Shown one piece after another: positions 46,621 through 59,206 of a stretch of 64,000 nt of DNA. The notes below the pieces were generated by a model, which saw only the letters and a program-made list of their open reading frames with translations, did not search any database and was not told the origin of the DNA. The stretch's first letter is position 1. Each line of letters begins with the position of its first letter. A program made the translations under genes and the position numbers. Origin of the DNA: Allium sativum (taxonomy: Eukaryota; Streptophyta; Magnoliopsida; Asparagales; Amaryllidaceae); contig CM060922.1 of NCBI GenBank assembly GCA_030737875.1, positions 298,769,456-298,833,455 of the forward strand, given 5' to 3'.

Positions 46621-48423
46621 AGAATGCGTCGTTAAGTAAGAAGTTCAATTATTTTAAATAATTAAGACGTGAATTAGCCGTTATAAAATAATATAACGAC
46701 ATAAAATAGTTTTTCCAAAACTATAAGTATGCGAGGTTATTTGGGAAGTCCGAGATACTCTCATCCCAAATTAAACCAAACGACGTTGAAGATCGAAGTA
46801 GTAGAGTTGACGTATGAAGACCGTAAATCTTCCCTCGAATGGACGATGACTAAGACTCTAAATTGACTTGCTCCCAATTCAAGAGTTGAGGTAATTGCCC
46901 AAACGTATGTGTCGATTTCACGGGTTAGACTTTCGCTCAGACCCAGAGCATAAGTTTTAAATGGAACGTGTGTCTGACATTGGACTCCTTTATATATTTC
47001 ATTTTTTGATTTTCTGTAGAGTGTACAAATGTTGGTGGTAGAGAATTTATTCTCTACTTAAATCCCTTTTGTACAATTGACGGAGAATCGATAGTGTGAT
47101 ATGGAGTGTCAGTGTGGCATACTAAGATGCAATGATCAAGGTTTCTTGTTGAAAAGCAGAACCTTGTGGTGATGATCAGAGCATGGCCTGTTTTAGGCGT
47201 AGCTTTGTGTATTACGTAACTTCACGAGCCTCACAAACCGGTAGAGTCTAAAACGGGAGAAGGGAACGCAGGGAGAGCAGCACGTTTCTTTCTAGCTAGA
47301 AGTGGTGTTTGGGTTTGACACAGCCTGACATTTTACTTATGTGGATGATGGAATGAGGCGCCTCAGATAGGTCCTATAGGATCGGGAAACGTGTGTTCAG
47401 GTATAACTAATCCGCTAAGCTGTATTTGCGGACCGGCCCTGCAGCTATCCAAGGGTTCTCCGCGCGGAATCCTGAGACACTAGCTAGAGTGCTCGAATCG
47501 GTAAGGAGCTCCTCTCTAGCCTTGACTCATGATGGAAATCAAAAATCCAAATACGAACCGACAAATTTGATTGTATTACTAGTACGGAGGCATAATATAT
47601 GGGTACCTATGCTTCCTAGGATTGATACATTTATGATTGAAACATTTTCATATACATTAATGATAATATTAGATTCGTATTTGCCGTATTTAGCATGTTT
47701 AATCATCATAAGGTAAAACCCTATCCTCTGGTGTGCGTTGCATTGTGTGATGGGACTTGGGTCTTATGGTGATTCCATTTTTCCAAAAACATTGCGTTGT
47801 TTACGATGTATTTAATTATCTGTTATGACACTTTAAATTATGCACGACAATCCATTAGAGTGAACCCGTTCCGCGTTAGCGGCGTGGTCTTTGAATTTGC
47901 CTTATTAATATTAGTTAAGTTAGTTAAGAATTCTCACACCAGTCCCACGACTGACCCATAGTTTGTTTCACCTTTTTGCAAACTTGGGTGCCCTCCTTTC
48001 TACACGGGCAGCCAAGTAACAGGTATTCTTTGCTTGGAGTCTTTTCTTTGGAGCTACTTATCATTTTCCTTGGACCAGCTTTTGACGTAGAGGTGATGAC
48101 TTGGAGCTTCGAAGACTTTCTATCATTTGCTTTTATCGCATTTCCTTTTTCATTCCAGACATTAGACTTATTTCCATTTCATGTCATTTATTTTGGAATT
48201 AGGATTTATGTCATTTTTCTACAAACTTGATGTAGTAACTTAGAATTCTGTGACTGTGGATTTTCTATTGTTGATGACATTATATTTCCGCTGCTATGAT
48301 GTTGTTACTATATGGATTTCCTTTACTATGTTGTTTCTGTGACTTGTTATATTATATTTATGTTATATTCCAAATGATTACTCCTACTTTCATACCGTGG
48401 AAGTTTGGGGTCATCACAATTTA

Positions 48424-50374
48424 ATATTTACACAGAATTTATTTTTAAACAAATAACAAATATTTATTCAAATAAATATTTATTACACTTTCCAATAGTG
48501 CACATATTGTTTCCTCTTTATTACACAATCACTTATACATACACTTCCTCGCTACATTTCACTCGTATACATTAGTTCCTTACTACTGTACTCATTCACT
48601 CATGTCCATGTACACAGTCACTCACACTCTCACTCTAATTTTAGTCGTCGGCTTCTTGCTCCAGAATTTGTCCAGTCATCTATCGTACTTGTCAAAATAA
48701 AATAGCATAATAAATTGGAAAAGAAACAATTTAATTCGAAAATATGAATTGTATTTAAATTTTATTTGCCTTGGTAAGTTGGGTTGTTTCTCATCATTTT
48801 TCTAGACATGATCAAATGTGTGTGTGTATACACACATACACATATAGACACTCACACTCTAACTGCGTATAATATTTATAGTGATACACTATTAATATTA
48901 TAGCGTCCAACACAAAGTATTTTTCCAACACACTCGTATGGTGTTTGCATTAATGTTAAACCAAATTAACCACGATGAGAATATCTAGCTCGAGCTGATG
49001 AGAAGCAGGCTTCTGTCTACCAGCCTCATGCCCAATGAATACACGGGTATCTTCAGCTTTTTCTTTTTTGTTCCAGTCACGTTAAACCTGTACAATAACA
49101 AAATATTTTAAAAGCTATACACATGACTTAAACACGGAAATAATATCATTGCCTTCTAACAATAAAAAAATGCTGACTCAAGTATACACTCACAAAAATA
49201 TGTCGAGGAGGAATATAAGATGCAAATGAAAGGATATGCATATCGAGATTCCAAGCTCAAACGTGATAAGTTTACTGTCCATGAATAATGCTAACATTTG
49301 TGATTTCCTTACCAAGCTCACAAATCCACATACACCAACATTTCACTTTTTTTTTTAAGAAAACAAAATGCATTATTTTATTGAATTTATTAGTAAACTT
49401 GATTTATTGAACCAGAACTTGTATCAAGAAATAAAGTATCATGGGACTCCTTGGAGCATCAGTGCTCCAACTTAAAGATAGAATACAGTTAAGAAATTTA
49501 TTGTTCTGGCAAATGTTTTAGAAACAAAAGAAAAAACATATCTTTTCCCCATTGTTGTTATTCGTACATAACGTGTATGTACTACGTCGACATTATGGCA
49601 GTACAGGTAGAATATAAAGCTCTATATTTTTCTTACACAGCACTATGACAGTACACATACTATGTATGTACTACCCCGATGGAAGTAGCAAATAGTGTCA
49701 AGTTTTTTAAAATTCCAGCAAGTTAATATTCATTAGTAAACCCTGCATGATAGCTTAAAACCATTCATATACAATTATCCGATAATCCGATTCTCCAGTA
49801 AATTTATTATTTGGATTTGCCACAGATCTAATGAATGTATATACTCGATTTTTTAAAATTGTATAAGTAATATCATATCAGATATCGGACACCCAGCGCA
49901 TAGATGTTAAAATTTTGCCTATAGGGCAATAAAATATTTTGTTGATTCCACTAAAAACCAATTCAACCAAGTTATAAATTTTATCTACAGGAAATTGAAA
50001 GGGAGAATTAGAAAAAAGGTCAAATTTCGAAAAATATTTTTTATTCAACTTAAAAACCAATTTTACATAAACATTAATTTGTGTCCAGTGGGTGCACATT
50101 AATACATCCATCTATGAGTTATACACTTTTAAGTGCCATCTGCAGCTGAGTTATAAAATTTAAGTGTTATATTTGAGCTAAACTCGATAGATAGCTTTTA
50201 TATTTTAAAAGTTCAATCTTCTTAGTTGCCAGCTGTATACCTTACGAGATCTACAAATATGGTGGAACCGACAAAACCAAACTTTACTACACCTTGATGA
50301 CTCTTTGGCTGGATCCTAAATCCCTGATGATAAGAGATACTATAAACAACCAAAAGATAGAAAACAAGAAGAAA
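48424..50374. other. AT-rich non-coding flank of X
   Basis: The continuation of the locus interrupted by X. No gene is recognisable. Short charged frames exist on the minus strand around 48965-49060 (for example KAEDTRVFIGHEAGRQ), which could be decayed TE exons, but I cannot place them. ACACACATAC-type runs occur near 48822-48860. Confidence 0.4.
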
Positions 50375-50402
50375 ACACACACACACACACAAGCACACAC
50401 AC
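50375..50402. repeat. (CA)n microsatellite
   Basis: About 12 CA repeats with one AG interruption. Confidence 0.9.
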
Positions 50403-50599
50403 AATAATTAATTTTGTATCAGCTCGCTTATAAGTTCGGTGTGGCCTTAGTGGCTTCACATCTGGTGGTGATTTTTTTTGCAGGATTGTTCCAGGTTGTG
50501 TTATGTAAGACCGCCGACTTGCTTTAGGACTTTGTTGAGAAATTGATTCAACTTATATTCGACATTAATATGTAGGGGATCAGAACCCCTTTCAGTTTC

Positions 50600-51075
50600 T
50601 GCAAAGAGCCGGACGGATCCATATTTGGGTATTAATATTTAGGTGACCGGAACCCCTTCTGGCTTTTGTAAAGAGATGGATGGACCCGGATTCGGATATT
50701 GATACGTAGGTGATCGGAACCCTTTCCAGTATTAATGAAGTGCCAAAACGACCCAAACTCGAGAATTTAGCATAAAAGACCGGAACTTCCCTCAGGTATT
50801 GGGAAGGCGCCGAATCGACCCAGATTCGGGTATTAGTATAGAAGAACGGAACTCCCTCCCAGTATTGGCATGGCAATGAATCGACCCACATTCGGGTATT
50901 AGTATAGAAGACCGGAACTCCCCTCCAATATTGGCAAGGCACCGAATTGACCTAGATTCGGGTATTAGTATAGAAGACAGGAACTCTCCTCCGGTATTCG
51001 TAAGGTGCCGAATCGACCCGGATTCGGGTAATAGTATAGAAGACCGGAGCTGCCCTTCGGTATTGATATGGAAAG
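50600..51075. repeat. 66-bp minisatellite, about seven units
   Basis: ATTCGGG cores at 50824, 50890, 50956 and 51022 are exactly 66 bp apart, and earlier units (to about 50600) are more diverged. Each unit has ATTCGGGTATTAGTATAGAA then GACCGGAACTCCC. As 66 is a multiple of three, minus-strand frames stay open and give 22-residue repeats. I regard these as by-products. Confidence 0.88.
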
Positions 51076-51227
51076 CAGAGGTTGTACTTACTTTTTGAGC
51101 CTCCCCTTGTGATTTTGATGTCAAAGCAGAGGATGTACGTGCTTTGTTGGCCACTCTCAGGGCCATTGCGTCCGCAGCGCTTGACTAGCTTTTCCACAAG
51201 CAGGGCCCAAGGACTTACCCAACCTCC

Positions 51228-51790
51228 CTCTAGGAGGTGCCTTATCCTGACCATTGTAGGCGATGATAAGGGCTTAGAAACTTAGACGGGGAGATTGTAG
51301 GCATAGAACTATGGTTTATTTTTTTGACACTCTATACGGGCCATCGTAGGCACTCATAGAGGCTTATACACGACCCCCCTACAAGAGGTGCCTTATCCTG
51401 ACCATCGTAGGTGATGATAGGGGTTTGTGTTCCCTTTTGCAGGTAACGCGGAACATAAGCAGAGGTAGGACATGCTTTTCTGTGAGAAGAGGTAGGACAT
51501 GCTTAATTCTAGGAGAGGCAGGGTGTACTCTTCTACGAGCAGAGGCAGGGCATGCTAATTTTAGATGCATTGCCACGACCTTTTCTGGTGTGAAAAGACG
51601 GCTTACACTTTTGATGCTTTAACCCTGCCCCCTCTGATTTGGGCATGGAGAAAGACTAACACACCATCCCTCTCTGGGGGATGCCTCGACCCGGCTTGTT
51701 TGGCGATGACAAGGGATTTAATCCGTTGTTGATTGGACCCCTTTTGGGTTTTCCTTTTAAAATTCTGAGAGATGGGATTTTTGTGCATTA
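51228..51790. repeat. Mixed short repeats of a decayed element
   Basis: A block with GAGGTGCCTTATCCTGACCA and GTAGGCGATGATAAGGG at about 51234-51270 returns at about 51384-51420, with a looser third version near 51670-51715. Between them, about four units of GCAGAGGTAGGACATGCT (51459-51560). There is no gene here. These repeats probably belong to the minus-strand element whose gag fragment follows. Confidence 0.6.
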
Positions 51791-51856
51791 GTACATGTAT
51801 ATTAATCCTTTTCCTAAGGATTTTCTCAAACTCATCCCGATTTTTCTGATAAATTC

Positions 51857-52192
51857 CTATAATCGGCCTTGATTGACGAATTTGACGATCGCTTCCTTGA
51901 GGGTTCTACAACGATTAGTCTCGTGTCCATTCATCAAGTGATAATGGCAGTAAGGTCCTCCCGTATTTCTTTTGTATTTAAGCCTCTTCTTCGTGGAGGT
52001 CCAATAGTCAAGTTCATGTTTGTTTAGGAAGTAAACATTCTCCCTCGAAGTAGTGAGGTAGCGTTCCTGGGGTATCTTTGGTGTACACTCCACTTTTCGT
52101 TGATGGGGTCTAATCCTCCTGTGAATCGTCCCTGTTGTGGTTCCTATACTTTCATCCTCTTTTTCTAGAACATTCCGGAATCGAGTTGTCAT
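51857..52192 (-). pseudogene. Gag fragment of a Ty3/gypsy-like element
   Basis: A 112-codon minus-strand frame. Its end, GPYCHYHLMNGHETNRCRTL followed by KEAIVKFVNQGRL, matches the pattern YC-x-YH-x-GH-T-x-C-x-L-K-x-I-x-x-x-G-x-L found at the C-terminal part of many plant gypsy Gag proteins. Here His replaces a second acidic or Phe position, so it is a variant CCHC-like knuckle. No protease or pol follows. A tRNA-Asn-like segment lies about 380 bp upstream (52575-52621), in the position expected of a primer site, so the 5' LTR of this element should lie to its right. Confidence 0.6.
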
Positions 52193-52574
52193 CTCTTTTG
52201 TCCATTATTCGGCGAAGTGGCTAAAATCGTCCATTATTCCGCATTTGAGCGTCATTCCCTTAACTTGCCTATAGTGAGCATCCTTTAAGTAGGGGAATGT
52301 CAGCTGATGTAGATCCACTGGGTGGGAATGCCATGGCTTGTCCCATGTGGGAAGAGCAGCTATCCCCCGTCTCGTAAGCATGTAGTTCCATTTTCCTCTT
52401 TCACTTTATTACTCAAAAAGCCTCTGCTCTTAACTCTTGGTCCTCCATTACCCTATGGCTGGTGGTTCTTAACTTACCCACTTAAGATTCTGAAAGCCTT
52501 CATCTGGGTTTCTTGCTCATAACTTCGCTTCTTCAAAGCTAGTCCGATCGGGGATGGAACAACACAAGTAGATA

Positions 52575-52621
52575 TGTGGTTGTTAACCACAAGGTCGGAG
52601 GTTCAAGCCCTCCTTCTAGCG
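52575..52621 (+). tRNA. tRNA-Asn(GTT) 3' two-thirds, partial
   Basis: The 47 bases match plant cytosolic tRNA-Asn from the anticodon arm to the discriminator base: anticodon stem TGTGG/CCACA around loop TTGTTAA (anticodon GTT), variable AGGTC, T arm GGAGG/CCTCC around TTCAAGC, and 3' acceptor strand TTCTAGCG. The D arm and 5' acceptor strand are missing, so it cannot fold into a full tRNA and lacks the A box. On the minus strand its 3' end would be a primer site next to gag at 51857-52192, with TGTTACGA at 52628 as the LTR edge. Either an over-copied primer tRNA or a tRNA pseudogene. Confidence 0.75.
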
Positions 52622-53821
52622 TCAAAATGTTACGATATTTTTCGTCAACACCGGAAGTAGGTCAATAGGGACAAACTAAAAGGGAAATCAAGAGGATTGG
52701 CTCACTTCTCTGGTCGATTCTGGTAGGGACTTAAGAGGCTAGGGTTTAAGAGTGTAGGATCGCTGGGAACTATCAGGTAGGATCTAGGCTCAACGAACAA
52801 GGTTCGATCGCCATTAGATGAAATTGAAGGGTGTAACCCATGTTTCTGTGCAAAATTAATGATAGACTGCGACTACTATGACTAGGGAAATAATAATACA
52901 CCTACAGAGCAGTTTTCACATAAGAAGATTCCTTTTTATTCAGCTTTTATTGGAAGTACATGAATGTTATAGGGAGGAATTTTCCATTAATCTTCTTTCT
53001 CAAGTTGTTCCTAATGGTACAAGAAGTTAGAAAAAAAAAGATCCTCCCTAATGTGACCTCTGGGGTCTTATTTATAGTTGTCCAGGGCCCCTCCCATCAA
53101 AGGGCTGTCAGATCCACATAGGTCTTTGTTGGTTGTTTTTTTCTTGGCTTTGGGTGCTTGACCTTCCACCGCTTTTGATGTACTCAATTATAACTCTTGG
53201 ATGATGCTTGAATCCTCAAAAGCAATTCTTGAAGCTTTGCTTGCGGACATGAGCTTTCGGATGTAGGCTCTCGGCTTTACCGTGAGTGCTTAGAGGGGCT
53301 TGAGCTCGTGGTGTATGCTGATAGTTGCCGGAACGAAACCGCATGGGTTTCGGTACTATGTAGCCTAGTACGTGTAGCTTGAATCCTGCTGGGGTCTGGA
53401 CTAGCCCTTCGGCAGGGCCTTTACGGTAGCCTATATTCTTGGAGGGTGGCCTTCCGCCATTCATGCAGTAGATGCCTCGGAAGTAGATTCTGGGTAGCCT
53501 TCTCGTCTTTCCAGTTTGGGGCCTTCGATACTTCCGTCTTCGGGTATATCGACATTTGGGCATGCCATTATTGAAGATTCCTTCGGGCTTTGTCCGTCAG
53601 GTTTATTGTTTCTGGCTTACTTGATTTTGGACTAGGTTAGCTTCTTTATTACGGGAACTTCCACCAGGTTGGGGGCAGTCAGAGAGATCTTACCGGGTTG
53701 ACCCTGGTAGAAGAATCTCACCGGTCACATCTTGTAGCCTTCGCGGTCCTTTCCCTCAAGAGGGTTTCGATTGATGTAGTTTCTCAGGTTATTCGATACC
53801 CTTCACTGCCCGCCTGCTTCG
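52622..53821. other. Non-coding, possible LTR of minus-strand element
   Basis: No gene. If the preceding tRNA-Asn segment is a primer site, the LTR edge would be TGTTACGATA near 52628. I found neither a second copy in this window nor a clear right edge. Frames on either strand have no recognisable domain. Confidence 0.35.
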
Positions 53822-55962
53822 ATGTTAATTTTGGTGGTAACAATATCTCTTTATGACTTTCTAGTAAAGGCCTTATTTGATTCTTGTGATTCACATTCAT
53901 CCATTTATACTTCATTAGTCAATTTTTTGCACCTTAGTATGTATCTTGTTTCTGATCCAGTAGTTATTTCAAACCACATAGGAGGTACAACTCATTTTTC
54001 TATGATGTGTAAGGGTTTGATAATTTCTGTATTTGGCATCGAGTTCGATTGTGACGCCTATGTACTGGGGTTTTCGGGGTATGGTATTATTCTGGGGATA
54101 GATTGGCTTGCCATGTATGGTGCCATTCTCGGTTGTGAGAGAAGGGCAATGAGATTGATGGCTTGTCATGGTAGGCCCCCCGAGATATCTTGGGACCCGC
54201 GAGGGTCAATCATGTTGAGCTTCTTAGAGTCCCTAGATACTTCTATTAATGATCTTAGCATAGTGCCCATGGTGAGCGATTCTTCGGATGTATTTGAGAA
54301 GATGAGAGGACTACCTCTGAGATGAGAGATTAATTTTTAGATTTTACTAATAGAGAACGCTAAACCTGTTTCATTGCCAGTTCATCATACGGCTACGATG
54401 GAAAGGAGGGAATCGAGTAAGCCGGTAGGTGAGATGTTAGAGAAAGGTTTTATTATACGGAGTATATTTGAGTGGGGAGTCGAGTATCTAGGAAGTTCCT
54501 AAATAATTTTATGGTATTGTTTGTGGATAACATCTTGGTGTTTTCAAGAAATGAGGATGAGCACTTTGCATTTAGGAGAAGTTCTTCGTACTTTTCGCGC
54601 TCATCAATTAAAGGCAAAATTCTCGAAGAGCCATTTTCGGTGTAAAGAGGTGAGACTCTTGGGGCATGTGGTTACGAAAGATGGTATAATAGTGGATCCT
54701 GCTAAGGGGTTGTTATGGGAGGCTTGAAGGCCTCTAAGAATTTGACTAAAGTGAGGAGCTTTCTAGGTTTGCCGGGGTATTATCGAAAATTCATTAAAGA
54801 TTTTGCATAGATTTCATCTCCGCTTACCCACCTTACTAAGAAGAACCTATTGTTGTCATGGGATGTGAAATGTGAGGATTTTTTTTTGAGATTGAAGAAG
54901 GAACTATGACTACTTCAGTGTTGATCCTTTCAAATGAATCAAATATGTTCACGGTTTATACAAATGCTTGCAATATAGGATTGAGTGTGGTTTACATGCA
55001 GGAGGGTAGGTTTGTTTGTTATGGGAGAAGACAACCTATGGTATATGAGAGAAGTTACCTCACTCATGATTTACACCTAGCAGCTATTGTTTTCACCCTT
55101 AAGTTTTGGAGGCATTATTAGTTGGGTAAGAGGTTTGAGTTGTGCACTGATCAAAATCTCTCAAGTATTTATTTTCTAAAAAGGATCTTAACTTGAGACA
55201 GCAGCGCTGGATGGAGTTTCTAACATCTTACGATTTTGAGATTTCATATACCCATGGGAAGGGGAATGTAGCGACGGATGTTCTAAGTAGGCAGTGGATA
55301 ACTTTGAGCACATTATTCATACAATGGTAGAGTTTGGAGTTTGTATCATCTTTTAATATCAGACCATATATGGATTATGCACCAGGATTATTAGCATCGC
55401 TTGAGGTACAACCTACACTTTTGGAGTGTATTGAATCCATTCAGCATGATGATCAGCAGCTAGCCGATATTCTGGACCGACCTGGAAAAGGCAAGATTTC
55501 CAGGCATTTTCTACATATTCAGTTGACGAGAGAGATTAGCTATGCCGTTATGGCAGGCTATGCATACCCCGTATGGGAGATGTGATGAGTGCGGTATTTT
55601 TTGAGGCCCATCACTCTCGGATGACCATCCATCCAGGAGGAGATAAGACGTGTATGGACGTGAAGAGGGTCTTCTCTTGGATAGGGATGAAGAAGTATGT
55701 GGCTGATTATGTGGCAAGATGTATAACATGCAAAAGGGTTAAGGCTGAACAAAGGATGCCTGGTGGATTGCTTCAGCCTCTTGATGTGTCACAGTGGAAG
55801 TGGGAGAGCGTCTCGATGGATTTCATAGATGGTTTGCCTAGATCAATAAAAGGCAATACTAGTATTTGGGTAATCATGGATAGATTAACTAAGAGCGCTC
55901 ATTTCATCCAAGTTAGGAATAAGAGGGTCACAGCTGGGTTAGCTTCAATATGTTTGAGGAAG
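53822..55962 (+). pseudogene. Chromovirus relic Z, protease to integrase
   Basis: Homologous to Y and broken throughout. Protease: the active site reads LFDSCDS instead of DSGAS, followed by SDPVVISNHIGG and ILGIDWLAMYG. A short RT start ([12 protein letters not shown]) carries two stops. After FEWG about 340 bp are deleted, up to FVDNILVFS, where the second catalytic Asp is Asn. RNase H, the Y-like linker and the integrase zinc finger follow ([13 protein letters not shown] from about 55609), then [10 protein letters not shown]. At 55965 a CACTA element cuts the integrase. No LTR of its own is seen. Confidence 0.88.
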
Positions 55963-57743
55963 ATTCACTACTAAAAAAGTGGGCATATTTGACACTAATT
56001 TGTGTGCGTTGTACGAAAAGTGTAGTGAAAGCTATGCTTTCTTTGATCTTCTGCAACAATATTCATATGTTGTTGCATTAGACGTGAATGCACTATTGTG
56101 GTTGAAATTCTTGTGTTGTGACGTGCAACTCATGTTCAAAGCGTTGCGTTACAACAGTTAAAATTACACCTCATTAATCCATGTCCTCATAAACAAAAAA
56201 TCACAACCATTGATCCACCTTGATCAATCCACCTTACCCTTCCCCTATTTCCCGCTAAGATTTTCATTGTCGCCCATCTCTATTTCCTGCTAAGATTTTC
56301 ATTGCCGCGATACCATTTGGTTGGAGAGAAAAAAAAATTAGAATTTGCAAATTGGGGAATTACAAAACCAAATCGTGCAATCAACATTTATCGTCTAATT
56401 TGGGTTTGGATAATTGGGTTTTCTGTTTTAAAAGCGTAAATCCAAACTAAATCATTCTCAGTACTTGTGTTCGCGGAGTATCAAACCCAAACCCTAATCT
56501 GGTTATTCCTTGATTTCAAAGTAGCGAGGGGCACAAAAACATACTTGATAAAAACGCACATAGAAAACCGAATGGCAGAAATTCGTGGTGAGCAGAATCC
56601 AATCAGTAAAAAGGTGCACAACTAATTATGAAGAAGAAAGAGACAATAAGCACGTAATCGAATCTGGTCTTTGGTTTCAGAAATAGGTAACCCTAATTTC
56701 TGAAGTATCCTATTTTAATATGCCTTGATTTCAAATCATATATTACTCAATTTAAATCAATTTGTAACCAAGTAATCTGTGCATTATAATTTAGTTGCAA
56801 TGGTTGCTTCTAATTAGACAGTCTGTGACATGGTTCACTGCATATTTTGTTTCCTTCTAATTTAATAGTCTATAAGTGATTCTTCTGGTGAAAATGTTTG
56901 AGAGGCGTAAAATGGTTGTGATAGCAACTGGATTGGACTTGTTAAGTTACTCAGTGTGCATTCTGCTTCTCTGTATATTCTCTATAATCTTCATAAAACT
57001 GACTAGAAACGGATCTGTTAAGTTTATAATGTGTATTAGTATTGGATGTTGTAACTGGATGAAAAAAAAGAGTCTACAAGTGATTCACTAATTCATTATA
57101 CGTTTATCTGATGTGTTGGCTCTGTGATTCAATTTCTTGCTTTTTAATTAAGTACACTATAAATTGTTGTCAAATGAAAGTTTAAATTTATATTAATTGT
57201 GGAAGTTAATTTGTTCAATGATTAAATTCTTTTGGTTATGATGGTAACACAGTTGCAATTCCAATAGTCATTACAAGTATTTTCTAAATTTGGACGTAGT
57301 TGGAGTTAGAGAAAACAAAAATTCCACGAGTTTAATTAACTACATAACGGAATAGATTTTCCATATTATCTGTTGTTGTACTCGTTCAAACTAATTCTGG
57401 TAGAATAATGTAAACATGAAATGAAATTCTCATTTTACTTGCAAGAGCACCACAGTTCTCAGCTTATTACAAGAAAAGAAGCATTACAAACAACATACCA
57501 AATTAGCACCATCTTGTAGGAAAAGACACTCACGATCAGGCTTTACTGATCTCTTCAATTCTTTTAGGCAATATAAGTAGTCCAGTTTTGTAGAACTGTG
57601 TACAAATTTTGTCAAATAATTCACTATGTGTTACAAATTCAGTAGTTACAGAAAGTCGTGCCTGTTTTTGCATGCATCTTCTTGACTTTTTCCGCAACCC
57701 ACATCATTTCGTGCATGGCTAAACATTGTAGTTCTGCAAAATG

Positions 57744-57812
57744 GGAGTAAAAGTCATACAATAGGAGTAAAAGACAAACAATAGGAGTAAAAGCCATACA
57801 ATAGGAGAAATA
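57744..57812. repeat. 20-bp tandem repeat inside the CACTA element
   Basis: GAGTAAAAGTCATACAATAG-like units at 57745, 57764, 57784 and a partial at 57804. A separate two-unit duplication of AAATTCGATACA then TTTCAGTGCAATCA lies at about 58041-58097. Confidence 0.8.
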
Positions 57813-59005
57813 TGAGGCTGATTTATTTATTTGACTTTGAGTTTCACTTGTGTGTTGATACATGTGGCATATACGATGCATCAGCATGAACAAGACTCAT
57901 AGAGCATGCGTATAATTAGTAATCCAATTATCCAAATAGGTCTCTCTCGTAAAAAAACGATTTAATTTCACTTTCAAATTGTTGAAATTTGAAGGAGTGG
58001 CAGGTGGAAAATGTAAGAGATGAACGCTACTTTGAAAGCAAAATTCGATACACTTTCAGTGCAATCAGAAATTCGATACAATTTCAGTGCAATCAATAAA
58101 AGACACAAGTGAGAAAAAGAAGTAGGTTTAAGCATTATCTTAACTGATTGCTTAACTAAATTTAATCATTTGCTTGTATCTGAATAGAATAAAGTATATT
58201 ACATGAATTTATATGCGTTATAAATGATTGTTAAAATTACCATTGTTGCGTGTTTTGATAATTCACCGGTGATAAATATACCTTTACCATACTGGTTAAA
58301 TTGGTATACCGATTTCACTCAAAAATGGTAAAGGCTGACTAGTAATGATATGGTAATGAAAAATTTAGCATTAGCTTGACACTCCCATTTAAAAGGTTTT
58401 TTTTTTCTATGAAATTTCCCCTAAAAATGCATATATAAACTAAAATGACCTACTTATCATAAACCGCTAATTCAACCTAAGGGAAATGCTGCAATAAATT
58501 AGCTAACAATAAGAGTTGAACTTTTTATGTTTGCGCGCTTGTAAAACATAAAGATGCCACTTCAAAACCACACTCATATGTATCCATTTTATACTCTGAC
58601 GTCAAAAATAGCAACAGACAACAGTTGCTGCTAACTATTCAGAGTTTGTCAGTTGAGAAATAAGCAAAGCTGAAGCACTTTTGAAGGTACAAGGGAGTTT
58701 ACTTGAATAGAATGAGCTCTGATATCAGCTAAGTGTTTCTATTATCATCAAACCTGTCTGTGACTGTAGGTTATATTATCTCCTGTTGATTCTGTTGGAA
58801 ATACATATCGTGTTCTTCCTGAGGGCACGCCTTCAGAACTCTAGAGAATACTTGATCTCAAGGTATGTATGTATCTATATAACCTTCTATTTCTCTTGTT
58901 GTGAAAGTAGGGATACGTCTCTTGTTGTTATTATTATTAATTGTTATATTTATTTTGTTACTTAAATCGGCTGCATAATGCATCAACTGCATAATGCACT
59001 GAAAT

Positions 59006-59206
59006 GTGTTCCTCAAAAGAAATGTCAAAGAGTACATGGAAGAGCGTAAACCTGGTATAATAGTCTGTCAAGAGTCATGTCAGATAGACACAAGGACATT
59101 GCCAATTTCCAAACAAGTTCGTTGTTCCGGTAAATGGCATGGATTTAGAGGAAAAAATGAAGCAAAGGGTTTGGTATTTACCACCAAGAAAATTTCCGAT
59201 GGTTAG
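59006..59206 (+). other. Unassigned open frame in CACTA element
   Basis: A 66-codon frame with KNVKEYMEERKPGIIVC-like content and a basic middle (QVRCSGKWHGFRGKNE). It lies upstream of the captured SET exons on the same strand. I could not match it to a known Enhancer-of-zeste exon, so it may be another captured fragment, TE sequence or chance. Confidence 0.25.

Larger units (their letters stand above)
19838..48418 (+). mobile_element. Chromovirus LTR retrotransposon X, host to Y
   Basis: A Ty3/gypsy element with TSD ATTTA (19833-19837 and 48419-48423). Its left LTR is split by Y (23966-38586). Removing Y and its duplicated GGCGT leaves an LTR of 4,661 bp against 4,662 bp on the right. Order: LTR, initiator tRNA-Met primer site, gag-protease, RT-RNase H-integrase, polypurine tract, LTR. 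The pol wording and long LTRs fit the Tekay/Del chromoviruses. The coding region has three in-frame stops and a putative intron. LTRs differ by roughly 2 percent by eye, so X is older than Y and no longer autonomous. Confidence 0.92.
43757..48418 (+). repeat. Right LTR of X
   Basis: 4,662 bp, uninterrupted, ending GGGGTCATCACA before the ATTTA duplication. It supplies the reference for recognising that the left LTR is split. It has one more perfect unit of the 50-bp minisatellite than the left copy and lacks one degenerate unit that the left copy has. Confidence 0.94.

Noticed and set aside
52575..52621. Functional tRNA-Asn gene
   Set aside because: The D arm, A box and 5' acceptor strand are absent.
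53216..53563. 115-codon minus-strand basic frame
   Set aside because: No recognisable domain and no supporting context beyond a possible decayed LTR.
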